Source: Enterocytospora artemiae
Taxonomy: Eukaryota > Microsporidia
Assembly (NCBI GenBank): GCA_038659295.1
Contig: JASNGC010000003.1
Location: 682,001 to 746,000, forward strand
Direction: 5' to 3'
DNA: 64,000 bases
Every line of letters starts with the position of its first letter. The first letter of the stretch is position 1. Under the pieces are notes generated by a model. That model was not told the DNA's origin, did no database searches, and saw only the letters and a program-made list of their open reading frames with translations. Shown here piece by piece: positions 1-8,147 of the stretch. The position numbers were made by a program, and so were the translations under genes.

Positions 1-586
1 TTCCAAGGCCCATGTCATCTGCAAGCAGTATCCTACCATTTTTGCTCAGTGCAAAAAGAACTGCTTCCCTTTGGAAATCCATCAGACACTCATAAATCTT
101 ACCTGTCAAAACGAAATCTTCGCATGTCTTCGGCTTTTTTAACAATCTTATCACTCCTGCAGGTATTTTTTCGAATGGAATCTGATTTTTGGCCAACTCT
201 GAGATCACAATATTATAATGCTCCTCTCTCACCAACCATTGATTCTGGGACAGGCAATAGATTGCCCCTGGCTGTGCAGCTAGGGCACACGCAATAACCT
301 TGTTAGAAGGCCTGATCTGGATCAGCCCATCTTTTGTGAGAGATATCTTGATCCTTTCTGATTTGGCTGGTACCGCCGTCCTGTTTGCTTCAGGCCTTTT
401 TTCTGAAGTATTTTCTGCTTGCTCACCAGAATTTGGCTTGATTTTCTTTGGTGTGGAGGAAGCACTGCTAGATTGGCTTAGATTACCAATGGGGTTGGTG
501 TTATCTATTTTATTGGCTGCTTCTCTGGTACTCTTGCTTAAGTAGTTGTCAAATATTCTCTGGAAGTTTGGTTTCTTCCCAGTCAT
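1..586 (-). CDS. SMARCAL1/HARP-like SNF2 DNA translocase (N-terminal part, runs off left edge)
   Basis: About 195 residues are visible before the window ends. A polar, Ser/Lys-rich N-terminus (to about residue 70) is followed by a HARP-like stretch (about 75-150) and then the start of an SNF2 ATPase domain, with DFQREAV and the Walker A approach LLADDMGLG at the very edge. That pairing is typical of SMARCAL1-type annealing helicases, which rewind RPA-coated single strands at stalled replication forks. The ATG at 586 is chosen because a CCCC run lies just upstream and no earlier in-frame start is attractive. The ATPase core lies outside the window, so activity cannot be judged. Other SNF2 subfamilies are possible, but the wording of the helicase motif and the preceding HARP-like block favour SMARCAL1. 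Confidence 0.8.
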   Translation of the reverse strand, partial: MTGKKPNFQRIFDNYLSKSTREAANKIDNTNPIGNLSQSSSASSTPKKIKPNSGEQAENTSEKRPEANRTAVPAKSERIKISLTKDGLIQIRPSNKVIACALAAQPGAIYCLSQNQWLVREEHYNIVISELAKNQIPFEKIPAGVIRLLKKPKTCEDFVLTGKIYECLMDFQREAVLFALSKNGRILLADDMGLG

Positions 587-716
587 GAATATTGGGGTGT
601 CGAATGGAAACAAGAGAATAGTAGAAATTAAAGTTTTAGAATATTTGGAAAACCAAAACATAGCAATGTATAGTGTGAGATTAATGAATATCAATTTATT
701 TCCTGTAAATACCTTT

Positions 717-1556
717 CTACTTCTTGGGGCTCCTAAAAAACACCATATTTGATACAAATCCAATAGAAGCCATAATCAGGAATATGACAATACACTCCTC
801 CGTTTCAGCACTGGTCATGCCTTCGATTGCCAGGTTCAGATTACCATCTTTGATGGTCTCATTTGCAAAAAGGATATACTTCGAAGGCTTGTTGAAAACA
901 ATGGAGGTGTATTGCAGGAGAATATGGGACCCAGAGATGGAAAACAGACTGGCCAGCAAGATGGTCTCTACTAACGAAATAACTGTATGGACAATATAGG
1001 CACTAATCAGAGCAATTGCAACAGCAGATCCCTTTCTATGTATTTCATTTTCAATTTGTAGTTGCTCTCTGCTCAGATAATATACCACGAATCCCACCAG
1101 AATCATTAAAAAAGTCTTTGCCGAGTTGACAGACATTATGATGAATATAGAAACAGCTAGGCTGAATATTAAGCTGAAGATATACAGGTCATTTGTAGGA
1201 ATGGGATCAAGGGCTAGCTGTATCCCAAGCTTTGCAGCAATTGTGATGGCTGTCTCCACAATTTTTTGGTACAGGACTGTGAAAGACAATGCAGTGTTTA
1301 GGAGGGCAGCAAGGTAGACAGTCATGAGTGTCTTTCTGCACCAGAGACCTCCAAAAGCTATCACCGCTACTCCTAGGAACGAAAGAAACAGGACCATAAA
1401 ATCATAGCTGATAAATTTGGACTCCAATGGTAAGCCCGAGAATGAACTGTGAGCTATTGTCCACTGTTCTGTGATGTATTTGACTTGAGAATAGCTGAAT
1501 CTCCAAATGTTCGCCACAAAAATAACTGCATATCTCAGAATGCTTTGTGGTATCAT
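717..1556 (-). CDS. Polytopic membrane protein of unknown function
   Basis: A 279-residue protein with about six strongly hydrophobic segments (roughly residues 5-20, 50-70, 78-98, 125-160, 178-205 and 255-272) and a short basic C-terminus, RSPKK. I do not recognise the family. Hydrophobic stretches are separated by short charged loops, for example one rich in E, Q and R near residue 165. The ATG at 1556 lacks the C-run seen before most genes here, so a slightly different start is possible. It lies between the SMARCAL1-like gene and the kinase pair, and shares its upstream region with the divergent kinase copy A. A transporter or an ER membrane protein are guesses only. Confidence 0.7.
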   Translation of the reverse strand: MIPQSILRYAVIFVANIWRFSYSQVKYITEQWTIAHSSFSGLPLESKFISYDFMVLFLSFLGVAVIAFGGLWCRKTLMTVYLAALLNTALSFTVLYQKIVETAITIAAKLGIQLALDPIPTNDLYIFSLIFSLAVSIFIIMSVNSAKTFLMILVGFVVYYLSREQLQIENEIHRKGSAVAIALISAYIVHTVISLVETILLASLFSISGSHILLQYTSIVFNKPSKYILFANETIKDGNLNLAIEGMTSAETEECIVIFLIMASIGFVSNMVFFRSPKK

Positions 1557-1963
1557 AAGGATTTGAGCGGTGCAAGATATCTATCCAAAACCTCTGATAA
1601 TAGGGAACAAATAATAATATTTATTATTTGGGAAGTGTGATTGCTCTATCAAACAAGAGGTTGAATTGTGGTTTTTACAACCTTTGCTGGACAATTAAAT
1701 GTTATTCCCGGAATCAAAAATACTCTTGTTAATTTCAGAGTAATTTTCAAATTTGCCTCTACATCTCTGAAGAGCAGATATCCCCTTAGAATTATGGTGT
1801 ATGTGTATTTCTGACCCACTCAGTTGCAATTGTCGCTGTCAATGTCACGTCCTGGTAGAAATTCCTATTAATACCTAGCTCTGATAGTCAAATAATAAAT
1901 GTTGGAGAAATTTATTTTTTAGAAAAATTTTTCATAAAAAAATAACCAGAAATTTCAAGAGGA
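1557..1963. other. Divergent intergenic region upstream of kinase copy A
   Basis: AT-rich, no convincing ORF or RNA gene. Its last 45 bases (about 1916-1960) resemble the coding sequence for the juxtamembrane part of kinase copy B: they read FLEKFFIKK, then a TAA at 1943-1945 where copy B has a Glu codon, then PE. This looks like a decayed relic of a longer N-terminus. Confidence 0.6.
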
Positions 1964-2942
1964 ATGATAAACAAATGCATGGACTACATAAATAAGGAAA
2001 TGGACAGGATACTGGAGCTTGGGAATAGACAGAGGCAGAACCGCGAGTTCAGGAAGCTCAAGCCCGCATTGCCTCTGGAGCCAGTCAGGATGACACAGAC
2101 AACAGCAGTCTTCAAATACACATACACCACACCGCCGGTGGTTCTGAAGAGGATCATCTGGAACCCAAACAATGTTCTGAACGAGGATCTGGTGTCGAGC
2201 GAGTTCAAGGGCAAGTCCGAGCACATCGTGAACACGATTCTGACCAATCGGACGACTCGGATGGTGCCCAATGACGACTCGAGCGAGGATGAGGAGCAGC
2301 AGACTCTCATCTGGATTTTCCTTGAGTTTATGGACATCAAAATATCTATAAGATCTATCAATGGAGATGAGAATATAATTTCTGACATAATAAGAGATGC
2401 ACTCAAGGGACTCAAGTACCTGCATGACAACAACTATGCACACCTGGACCTGAAGATAGCAAACATCATGGGCAAGCAGCACAAGGACGGTGTTGTGTAC
2501 AAGCTCATAGACTTTGGGTTCACACAGCACTTCAAAGACCAGCAAGCAGTGATTCCTAAGAAGAACTATGGGACATTTCCATACAAACCTCCAGAGGTCA
2601 TATATGGCTGTGTCCATGGATTGAAGGCAGATATTTGGTCTTTAGGTGCAATTGCATGGTTTCTGTCCCTACAATACATTCCATTCTACGATGAGTCGAT
2701 GCAGAAGGACATGAAGAAGTACAAGACCTTCATTTCGGAGTACAGAGGCACGGAGAAGGACAAGAACAACCACCGGTTTTTCTTTAAGAGAGGCACATCC
2801 AATGAGCTGAAGGACTTTATCAAGACGTGCATGCAGATTGACTACCGAAAGAGGCCCACTGTTGATGCTCTGCTGGAACACCCTTTTATTCTGAAGAGTA
2901 CACTCGACAACTATGCAGAAGATGAGAGGGATGAGATTGACA
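1963..2942 (+). repeat. Direct repeat, unit 1 (kinase cassette)
   Basis: 980-bp unit repeated at 3657-4636 with no indels and 11 mismatches, ten of them in the 2344-2359 patch and one silent at 2026. The borders coincide with the internal ATG and with the last codons of the kinase, so the repeat is almost exactly the kinase coding cassette. Confidence 0.95.
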
Positions 2943-2950
2943 CGGACTAG
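1964..2950 (+). CDS. Protein kinase, copy A (no membrane anchor)
   Basis: A 328-residue Ser/Thr-type kinase domain. Visible motifs: catalytic-lysine strand VVLKRI (about residue 60), catalytic loop HLDLKIANIM (about 157), metal-binding DFG in LIDFGFTQ (about 181), PPE in place of APE (about 208) and ADIWSLG (about 222). No GxGxxG glycine loop is evident and an acidic SSEDEEQQ insert lies before the hinge. An in-frame stop at 1943 forces the start at 1964. From the ATG to the penultimate codon the DNA matches copy B except for one silent change and a 16-bp patch at 2344-2359. The protein ends DEIDTD. The GC content is visibly higher than its flanks (33 of 60 bases at 2221-2280 against 13 of 60 at 1921-1980). 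Substrate and pathway are unknown. Lacking the anchor of copy B, it may be cytosolic, or a truncated copy. Confidence 0.85.
   Translation: MINKCMDYINKEMDRILELGNRQRQNREFRKLKPALPLEPVRMTQTTAVFKYTYTTPPVVLKRIIWNPNNVLNEDLVSSEFKGKSEHIVNTILTNRTTRMVPNDDSSEDEEQQTLIWIFLEFMDIKISIRSINGDENIISDIIRDALKGLKYLHDNNYAHLDLKIANIMGKQHKDGVVYKLIDFGFTQHFKDQQAVIPKKNYGTFPYKPPEVIYGCVHGLKADIWSLGAIAWFLSLQYIPFYDESMQKDMKKYKTFISEYRGTEKDKNNHRFFFKRGTSNELKDFIKTCMQIDYRKRPTVDALLEHPFILKSTLDNYAEDERDEIDTD
2344..2359 (+). other. Concentrated divergence patch within the duplicated kinase (copy A side)
   Basis: Ten mismatches to copy B (4038-4053) fall in these 16 bases, while the other roughly 960 bp of the duplicated block show one difference. 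The patch changes SIRSI to TDRFV directly after the hinge segment, beside the substrate-facing helix of the kinase fold. No indel is involved; the offset stays 1694 bp on both sides. Confidence 0.9.
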
Positions 2951-3495
2951 TTTTAAATAATATTTTTACAGACAATAGAATAAATTAATATTGAAATGAT
3001 ACAAAACACAAATGTCCTTCTTTTTAGTTTGCACAATTGGACTTTAGTTTGCAGGAAATAACTTCCCACACGAAATTAAAAGAGTTGTTCTGTGATAATG
3101 TTCATGAATACCATCAGACATGGTGGAAGGTTACTTTCACCAAAAATCCCTAATCTTCAAAAACAGCAAGTAGTAATGGGTTAAGTACCAATCTGAAAAG
3201 TTGTATTAAAATTGTTTACAAATTCCTGGGTGATGGGTTAAAATAGCCATAAAGTTTTTTAATATCAATGCGCAGATTTGAAGACCTAGGCAAGTCATAT
3301 TTCAATCCTTCTGTGTGCTAGATTGGTATTTTATTATTTCACCCTATCAAATAGCATCTGATATTGGATAGGGAGTTATTAATTTTAAACCTGACATCAT
3401 CAAAAATATTTCACAGTAGAGTATATCTAGGATATTGGTTGCTCTTCAAAAAAGATTTTTATTATTTAATTTTTCACTATCCACCCACATTTTTA
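2951..3495. other. Intergenic region between the kinase copies
   Basis: AT-rich spacer. I see no second relic of the kinase, no RNA gene and no convincing ORF. The similarity to copy A ends two to three codons before the copy A stop. A CCACCC run at 3480-3486 precedes the chosen start of copy B. Confidence 0.5.
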
Positions 3496-4662
3496 ATGAA
3501 TATTAATTTTAAGGATTCCAAATGGAGTTTTATAAAAACACTGAATCGACTAAAATACATATTGAAAGTCATTATAATTGTAGTAGCTTTAGTTATTATT
3601 AGTTTCTGGTCATTAAAATTTTTCTCTAAAAAAGAACCGGAGGTTATCCTTGACGAAATGATAAACAAATGCATGGACTACATAAATAAGGAAATGGACA
3701 GGATACTGGAGCTTGGGAACAGACAGAGGCAGAACCGCGAGTTCAGGAAGCTCAAGCCCGCATTGCCTCTGGAGCCAGTCAGGATGACACAGACAACAGC
3801 AGTCTTCAAATACACATACACCACACCGCCGGTGGTTCTGAAGAGGATCATCTGGAACCCAAACAATGTTCTGAACGAGGATCTGGTGTCGAGCGAGTTC
3901 AAGGGCAAGTCCGAGCACATCGTGAACACGATTCTGACCAATCGGACGACTCGGATGGTGCCCAATGACGACTCGAGCGAGGATGAGGAGCAGCAGACTC
4001 TCATCTGGATTTTCCTTGAGTTTATGGACATCAAAATTACCGATAGGTTTGTAAATGGAGATGAGAATATAATTTCTGACATAATAAGAGATGCACTCAA
4101 GGGACTCAAGTACCTGCATGACAACAACTATGCACACCTGGACCTGAAGATAGCAAACATCATGGGCAAGCAGCACAAGGACGGTGTTGTGTACAAGCTC
4201 ATAGACTTTGGGTTCACACAGCACTTCAAAGACCAGCAAGCAGTGATTCCTAAGAAGAACTATGGGACATTTCCATACAAACCTCCAGAGGTCATATATG
4301 GCTGTGTCCATGGATTGAAGGCAGATATTTGGTCTTTAGGTGCAATTGCATGGTTTCTGTCCCTACAATACATTCCATTCTACGATGAGTCGATGCAGAA
4401 GGACATGAAGAAGTACAAGACCTTCATTTCGGAGTACAGAGGCACGGAGAAGGACAAGAACAACCACCGGTTTTTCTTTAAGAGAGGCACATCCAATGAG
4501 CTGAAGGACTTTATCAAGACGTGCATGCAGATTGACTACCGAAAGAGGCCCACTGTTGATGCTCTGCTGGAACACCCTTTTATTCTGAAGAGTACACTCG
4601 ACAACTATGCAGAAGATGAGAGGGATGAGATTGACATGAGTTCCATCTACTTAAGTGAATAA
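3496..4662 (+). CDS. Protein kinase, copy B with N-terminal transmembrane anchor
   Basis: 388 residues. Residues about 20-40 form one hydrophobic helix (VIIIVVALVIISFW) flanked by Lys residues, followed by a short linker and then the same kinase domain as copy A, with the catalytic Lys strand, HLDLKIANIM, DFG and PPE intact. The likely start is the ATG at 3496, preceded by a CCACCC run; an upstream in-frame ATG at 3364 would add 44 residues without that signal. The patch after the hinge reads TDRFV and the protein ends in SSIYLSE. The stop codon sits inside AATAAA (4658-4663). A basic N-terminus before the helix suggests a signal anchor in the ER or a derived membrane; which side the kinase faces cannot be told. 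The function is unknown. Confidence 0.85.
   Translation: MNINFKDSKWSFIKTLNRLKYILKVIIIVVALVIISFWSLKFFSKKEPEVILDEMINKCMDYINKEMDRILELGNRQRQNREFRKLKPALPLEPVRMTQTTAVFKYTYTTPPVVLKRIIWNPNNVLNEDLVSSEFKGKSEHIVNTILTNRTTRMVPNDDSSEDEEQQTLIWIFLEFMDIKITDRFVNGDENIISDIIRDALKGLKYLHDNNYAHLDLKIANIMGKQHKDGVVYKLIDFGFTQHFKDQQAVIPKKNYGTFPYKPPEVIYGCVHGLKADIWSLGAIAWFLSLQYIPFYDESMQKDMKKYKTFISEYRGTEKDKNNHRFFFKRGTSNELKDFIKTCMQIDYRKRPTVDALLEHPFILKSTLDNYAEDERDEIDMSSIYLSE
3657..4636 (+). repeat. Direct repeat, unit 2 (kinase cassette)
   Basis: Partner of the 1963-2942 unit. Sequence before the unit is AT-rich and encodes a membrane anchor; sequence after it gives a different C-terminal tail. Confidence 0.95.
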
Positions 4663-4802
4663 ACGGTGTTATATAATCCATCAAACATATTTTCATGGTA
4701 AGTGCTGGCACTTCTTCCTTTCTGGAAACTTTTGCTTGGTGAGCTGATGAGATAATTTTGTGGCACAATACACTTTTGTTTTTGTAGCGAAATTTATCCC
4801 CA

Positions 4803-5495
4803 ATGATTTCTTTTCTAGTTTTTCCATTTGTTTGTTTATTTTATGAGATAGCTCAAGTCAAATCAAAGTACCAAGTAGAAAAGAATAAGGATTCCAGTCT
4901 TGACAGATATCCAGTTGATCAACACACACCCTCAAAGGAGCCACCTAGCGATAAAATAACTAGATTAGAACTCTCAGATCTGGAAGATCCTTCTACATTT
5001 CTGGTTTATATCTATTATGATAAGGCCAATTTCAACTGCTCAAATTGTAAATATTTCAAATCATACATCTCAAAAATCAATATCCCTGTGAAATCGGTAA
5101 ATTTTGCAGAAGATATCAGACTAGCCTCAAGATTTCTTCAATATAAATTTCCTAGTTTTGTAATTCGAGATAAATTGGCAAGCTATCATATTATTCCTGA
5201 CAATGGGGAAGACCTATTGGATATTGTAAATAATTTTAAAGAGACATCTGACCGTAGAAAGCTTGTAAAATTCAAACCATATCTGGAGATCACATCACCT
5301 CTTACTGTCGCACTAACGGTGATGAACTTCTATATATTCAAAATAATCAACATTATTTACTACTGTATGGATCATACTCCAAGCGGATTTATCAATTTGC
5401 TAATGATATTTACCATTGTTTACCTGGTCTATTCTATTGTGGAGATTTTTCAAACTCCAGCTCCTGAAATTAACCCTATGGAAAAGAATAAATGA
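4803..5495 (+). CDS. Membrane-anchored thioredoxin-like protein (TMX/PDI-related)
   Basis: 230 residues: N-terminal signal peptide (about 1-18), a polar linker, a thioredoxin-like fold (about 55-150) with a CSNC redox motif in FNCSNCKYF near residue 78, then two hydrophobic segments (about 160-180 and 193-212) and a short tail. A membrane-tethered thioredoxin with CxxC is expected to act in ER disulfide exchange, as TMX or Eps1-type proteins do. CCCC lies directly before the ATG and AATAAA (5487-5492) abuts the stop. The fold is inferred from the CxxC, the strand pattern before it (FLVYIYYD) and the PSFVI segment, which occupies the cis-Pro position. An OST3/6-type oxidoreductase is the main alternative, but that family has four C-terminal helices. 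Confidence 0.7.
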   Translation: MISFLVFPFVCLFYEIAQVKSKYQVEKNKDSSLDRYPVDQHTPSKEPPSDKITRLELSDLEDPSTFLVYIYYDKANFNCSNCKYFKSYISKINIPVKSVNFAEDIRLASRFLQYKFPSFVIRDKLASYHIIPDNGEDLLDIVNNFKETSDRRKLVKFKPYLEITSPLTVALTVMNFYIFKIINIIYYCMDHTPSGFINLLMIFTIVYLVYSIVEIFQTPAPEINPMEKNK

Positions 5496-5902
5496 TTATT
5501 GATTGAATTTCCAGTATAACCTTGAATATTTAATAACAATACTATTAAAAATCCGATTTACTATATATTGGTGATAACTATGAAATGGAAAATAGTATTT
5601 TAGCAATACATATGTTGTATGAAGCTGAAATTTGAGAATTAATGATTTTATAAGGAAATAATAATCATCGAGATAATATTAAATTCAAGATATGGATGAG
5701 ATTCCTTAATACAATAAGTCCTTATGGAATCAAATTGAATAAACTGTTACAAATATGGTATAATGATTCTAAACATGCGAATATATAAATATATTTCACA
5801 AACTTAATGAACACCAATGACTTTTTAAATAAACGAGATTCAACTCTTATTGATAAGTGATATTTATTAAGATAAATATTTAGGAAAAGTGACTAATTTT
5901 TA
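5496..5902. other. Convergent intergenic region
   Basis: Very AT-rich, with many short A and T runs; no ORF, tRNA or clear RNA structure seen. It separates two 3-prime ends. Confidence 0.5.
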
Positions 5903-6118
5903 TCAGATCTCAGATTCTATATCTTCCAAATGTGGAATGAGGAGTTCCTTTACATGCTCAGGTGATAGTTTAGAATCTTTGAACGATCTCAAATTTTCCG
6001 AGATGTCTCTTACCCTGCTAATCGCTTGCTCTCTTCTACCTTCATTAAAGTCCTTAAGAAGATAGAACATGTTGTTCTTCAGGAATTGCATAAGCATCCC
6101 AGTTGTCTGGCATAGCAT
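5903..6118 (-). CDS. Continuation ORF in the +1 frame relative to the secreted protein
   Basis: 71 residues if read from its own ATG at 6118, of which the first 21 overlap the upstream gene in another frame. Residues from about 22 on (KDFNEGRREQAIS onward to HLEDIESEI) have a regular charged and hydrophobic pattern typical of real helical protein. There is no C-run before 6118, so independent translation is unlikely. I read it as the true C-terminal about 50 residues of the secreted protein. Confidence 0.5.
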   Translation of the reverse strand: MLCQTTGMLMQFLKNNMFYLLKDFNEGRREQAISRVRDISENLRSFKDSKLSPEHVKELLIPHLEDIESEI

Positions 6119-6803
6119 GGTCCTCTGAATTAAATCTTGAAACGAGTTGCTCGTTTTCGGCTATACCGTATTCAGTACTAGTAAAAGGTATCAGTTCCCT
6201 CAACGCCTCAATATCTTCAGAAGTTAAATATTCAGAAGATATCCCTGCTTCGGCATCAACGTCCTCACCTTTATTTAATCTAGCCAACACAGCGATCTGA
6301 TTTATAGAAAACACCTTATGGCCTGCATTTTTGCTCAAATCCAATCCTGTATCCTGTTCAAATAATCTTGTTACATCAGTTGATGGTGAAGTATCAATCG
6401 TCGATGGCTTGCCACTCCTAGAATTATCACCACTTGCCCTATACTTACCCAAATGTTCACCTAAAACAATTTTAAATGCTATTTCTTCCTCATGGGAATC
6501 TCCACCAATTGTGGGTATCACCGCATCTGATCCCTCTTTACGAATTAAATTAATTATATATAGATGGTCGAATGTTCCATCAATTCCACGCTCTTCTATA
6601 AGTTCATTAACGTCTGCTGAGAGTTCTTTAGCTCTATCTGATGCACTACTCGCAGCTTCAGCTTGATCATGACATTTATTGCCATGGCAAAAACCTTCCT
6701 TTGCACTATCTTTGGATATTGTTGTATCATCTCTGGACACTCTTGCAATACCACAGAGTACGTTACTGACTCCGAGGATCTGATACAATATTATACTATT
6801 CAT
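6054..6803 (-). CDS. Secreted acidic protein of unknown function; frame broken at its 3-prime end
   Basis: Starting at the ATG at 6803 (CCC just upstream), the product begins with a signal peptide (about residues 1-20, hydrophobic through NVLCGIA) and continues for about 250 residues as a polar, acidic, probably helical chain with a CHGNKC cysteine pair near residue 42 and no transmembrane segment. It stops at TAA 6054-6056. Coding character resumes at once in the +1 frame (5903-6055), where the sequence reads as amphipathic helix. Either one base is missing or extra (assembly error or a real mutation), or the ribosome shifts at TCT-TAA. The family is not recognised; a weak likeness to ER exchange factors of the Sil1 type was considered and not supported. 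Confidence 0.6.
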   Translation of the reverse strand: MNSIILYQILGVSNVLCGIARVSRDDTTISKDSAKEGFCHGNKCHDQAEAASSASDRAKELSADVNELIEERGIDGTFDHLYIINLIRKEGSDAVIPTIGGDSHEEEIAFKIVLGEHLGKYRASGDNSRSGKPSTIDTSPSTDVTRLFEQDTGLDLSKNAGHKVFSINQIAVLARLNKGEDVDAEAGISSEYLTSEDIEALRELIPFTSTEYGIAENEQLVSRFNSEDHAMPDNWDAYAIPEEQHVLSS

Positions 6804-7296
6804 ACAGGGTATACCACTAAAAATATTTATACTAAATAAATATTCCAATAAAAGTTTATTTGGTCAACAGATCAAATTATACTTTAGAATATTGGAAGAA
6901 ACACAGCCATCTGTAGTTCATATACAGTATGCACTGTTCTTTTATTTTTCAATAATCTAAAAAGTAAATAATATGATAAAGACATAAATGACAAATTCTA
7001 AAGTGAAGATGAAACTTACATTAGACCAATAGTGTTATAAGTACTACTGATCGCATCTATCTGTCTAAAAGAGTATATGTGCTTTTTAATCAACAATAAA
7101 CTGATTTTATTACACATTCAAAGTTTCATCTCTGACTTCATCTTTTATCTACTTAAACTGGCATCGATGACATCTTCTATTAACTAATGGTTATATCTGA
7201 TTGATAATATTTGTTCGATATAAACTTTAATTTACAGAAAAGAGATCACAACTGGAAAATAAAAGATAGTTTATTAATACAGAATACCACTGGGAA
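6804..7296. other. Intergenic region upstream of the secreted-protein gene
   Basis: AT-rich, low coding potential. No RNA gene or repeat recognised. Confidence 0.5.
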
Positions 7297-7899
7297 CTAG
7301 TGATTTGTGTTGTTGGTTTGCTTCTCTATCTGCGACAGCATTTCTCTGTAGCTATTCAGCTTTGCAGGGTTCTTTACTAAGGACAGAATATTTTTGTAGT
7401 ATACACATGCATTTGTTAGATCTCCCATATTTTTGTAGCAATCAGCTATGTCGTCATACAATTCAATTAGATTACTGGTATTTGAAGAGTTTTCGACAGC
7501 CTTAAAGTACTCATCATTGGCTTCCATGAAGTCATTATTAAATGCTAACACGTCACCAAGGTACTTATGAACTTTGAGCAGCATATCTTTCAGATGTAGG
7601 TTTTCAAATGTTATTCGACAGTTTTCCAGACTATTCCAACAAATCTCAATATCCTCTTCAGAATTTGCAGTTCTACAGGGTTTTCCAGATAATATCGTTT
7701 TATATTCATTCTCTGCTTCGACAGAAATACTGTCAAACAGGCATATGGCATACTCCAAGAGGACATATGGATATGAAAGATCATCTTCGGAAATTTCCGG
7801 CAGCAACTCATTGTAAACATCCAATGCTTTAGAGAAGTTGCCATGCTTTGAATAAATTTTAGCGGAGCGAAGTTCCGGAAATTCTTCTTCTAAATTCAT
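7297..7899 (-). CDS. NASP/Hif1-like histone H3-H4 chaperone (SHNi-TPR)
   Basis: 200 residues built of TPR-like helical pairs: HGNFSKALDVYNELL (about 20-35), YPYVLLEYAICLFD (about 43-56), then EDIEICWNSLENCRITFEN (about 80-98), LGDVLAFNNDFMEANDEY (about 113-130) and YDDIADCYKNMGDLTNA (about 148-164). The block EEDIEICWNSLE followed by a further TPR is the signature arrangement of the SHNi-TPR family (NASP, Hif1, Sim3), in which an acidic interruption sits inside the second TPR. Family members bind histone H3-H4 and feed chromatin assembly. The acidic loop is short here, and the total length is about half that of yeast Hif1, as expected for a compact genome. A generic TPR protein is the alternative. 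Confidence 0.6.
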   Translation of the reverse strand: MNLEEEFPELRSAKIYSKHGNFSKALDVYNELLPEISEDDLSYPYVLLEYAICLFDSISVEAENEYKTILSGKPCRTANSEEDIEICWNSLENCRITFENLHLKDMLLKVHKYLGDVLAFNNDFMEANDEYFKAVENSSNTSNLIELYDDIADCYKNMGDLTNACVYYKNILSLVKNPAKLNSYREMLSQIEKQTNNTNH

Positions 7900-7933
7900 G
7901 GATAAATATATGAGTAGGTTTGTGTAGATTGTT

Positions 7934-8143
7934 TTAATATATTTGGGATTTGGTGAAACTCCTTACCATGTCCATGGAATACCGTTGTTCATCTAATCCT
8001 TTTAGCATATACTTGAAACAATAGTAGGCATCATACAATTTGGTAAGGTTGTAGTTTTGGCATAACCTACCTACAAATATTATTGGCAGTCGAAGATCCA
8101 GGAGTTGGAGTAATGATAAAACCTTTAACAGATCATCCCCCAT
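7934..8143 (-). CDS. Possible small protein gene
   Basis: 69 residues, mostly helical and hydrophobic (LLKVLSLLQLLDL, then LYDAYYCFKYMLKGLDEQR). It ends 35 bases before the NASP-like gene on the same strand, and starts 4 bases from the divergent Nse3-like gene. There is no C-run in front of its ATG. The composition looks coding, but the family is unknown and it could be a chance ORF or part of a longer broken gene. Confidence 0.35.
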   Translation of the reverse strand: MGDDLLKVLSLLQLLDLRLPIIFVGRLCQNYNLTKLYDAYYCFKYMLKGLDEQRYSMDMVRSFTKSQIY

Positions 8144-8147
8144 ACAG

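Noticed and set aside
1964..2617. Long minus-strand ORFs inside both kinase copies
   Set aside because: They mirror the GC-rich kinase codons and repeat identically in both copies; the sense strand has full kinase motifs.
3364..3495. Longer start for kinase copy B
   Set aside because: The 44 extra residues are AT-driven and lack a C-run; the ATG at 3496 has CCACCC upstream and begins just before the anchor.
6054..6803. Sil1-like exchange factor call
   Set aside because: Only a cysteine pair and secretion signal in common; no armadillo-like block could be matched.
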